From Burkholderiales bacterium (lineage in GTDB: Bacteria > Pseudomonadota > Gammaproteobacteria > Burkholderiales > Chitinimonadaceae): a stretch of DNA of 5,527 bases. The notes beneath the pieces were generated by a model, which was not told where the DNA came from, did not search any database, and worked only from the letters and a program-made list of their open reading frames with translations. How positions within the stretch are numbered: position 1 is the stretch's first letter; the number at the start of each line of letters is the position of its first letter. Shown here piece by piece: positions 5,318 to 5,527 of the stretch. The stretch lies in the NCBI GenBank assembly GCA_019234745.1, contig JAFAKZ010000481.1:1-5527 (forward strand), in the 5' to 3' direction. The position numbers and the translations under genes were made by a program.

Positions 5318-5527
5318 ATGAAATTCTTCCGCATCGCCAGCCGCATCGTGCTGGCGCTTATCCTGCTGTTCATTGCCTATCAGATATGGATCTTCGCCCA
5401 CGTCTGGTGGTGGCGCGACCATAATCCGGACGATACGGCCTTTATGGACGAGCAGCGCGACGTGCTGCAGCAGAAGGACCCGAAGGCGGAGCTGAAGCAC
5501 CAGTGGGTGCCCTACAACCGCATCTCG
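5318..5527 (+). CDS. mtgA: Monofunctional biosynthetic peptidoglycan transglycosylase, 3' partial
   Basis: The first 70 residues are present; the frame is open to the window end. The N-terminus is a single membrane anchor, MKFFRIASRIVLALILLFIAYQIWIFAHVWWW, with the helix at about 6-28. Then comes the spacer HNPDDTAFMDEQRDVLQQKDPKAELKHQWVPYNRIS. The run from T-x-FM to W-V-P-Y-x-R-I-S is the conserved lead-in to the GT51 catalytic domain of betaproteobacterial MtgA, which polymerises lipid II into glycan strands on the periplasmic face of the inner membrane without transpeptidase activity. The catalytic glutamates lie outside the window. ATG 5318 gives the proper anchor start. It has no Shine-Dalgarno, but a TATAAT lies 8 bases upstream. 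aroE, a frequent neighbour of mtgA, is not upstream here. Confidence 0.87.
   Translation, partial: MKFFRIASRIVLALILLFIAYQIWIFAHVWWWRDHNPDDTAFMDEQRDVLQQKDPKAELKHQWVPYNRIS

Noticed and set aside
5167..5424. An 85-codon + strand frame before mtgA
   Set aside because: It runs through the REP repeats and overlaps mtgA out of frame; no recognisable motif or ribosome-binding site.

Overview
The window looks like chromosomal DNA from a GC-rich Betaproteobacterium, possibly of the Neisseriales or a related group. The placement is inferred from three things: a DUF2782 gene next to a kinase-fold (APH-type) homoserine kinase, a sigma factor with an acidic linker paired with a tiny zinc-finger protein, and the N-terminus of an MtgA that matches the betaproteobacterial form. 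All genes supported here lie on the + strand. No tRNA, rRNA, CRISPR array or transposase gene is visible.

Layout. (1) 1-499: 3' part of a LOG-family (lysine decarboxylase-like fold) gene, cut by the window start. (2) 516-842: a small exported DUF2782 protein with a strong Shine-Dalgarno, probably in the same operon. (3) 843-994: a 152-base gap with GTGAAACGTG-type inverted repeats and degenerate 7-bp tandem repeats. (4) 995-1939: thrB, homoserine kinase. (5) 2001-3845: a membrane-bound diguanylate cyclase with a periplasmic sensor, a PAS-like domain and an intact GGEEF domain with its inhibitory site. (6) 3911-4495 and 4492-4674: an alternative sigma factor and an overlapping 60-residue zinc-finger anti-sigma candidate; an inverted repeat sits directly on the edge of the sigma gene's ribosome-binding site. 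(7) 4757-5110: a small protein tentatively of the DMP19/DUF4375 type, in DNA that looks less GC-rich than its surroundings. (8) 5130-5291: two perfect 36-bp inverted copies of a REP-like palindrome beginning with GTAG, that is, a REPIN/BIME-type element. (9) 5318-5527: start of mtgA, cut by the window end, with a perfect TATAAT only 8 bases before its ATG.

How it fits together. Genes 1-4 are housekeeping or conserved-neighbour genes. The diguanylate cyclase, the sigma/zinc-finger pair and the DUF4375-like gene form a more variable middle section concerned with sensing and regulation. No single new system is evident. The most interesting signals are non-coding: the REPIN abutting a probably leaderless mtgA promoter, and the hairpin at the start of the sigma-factor gene.
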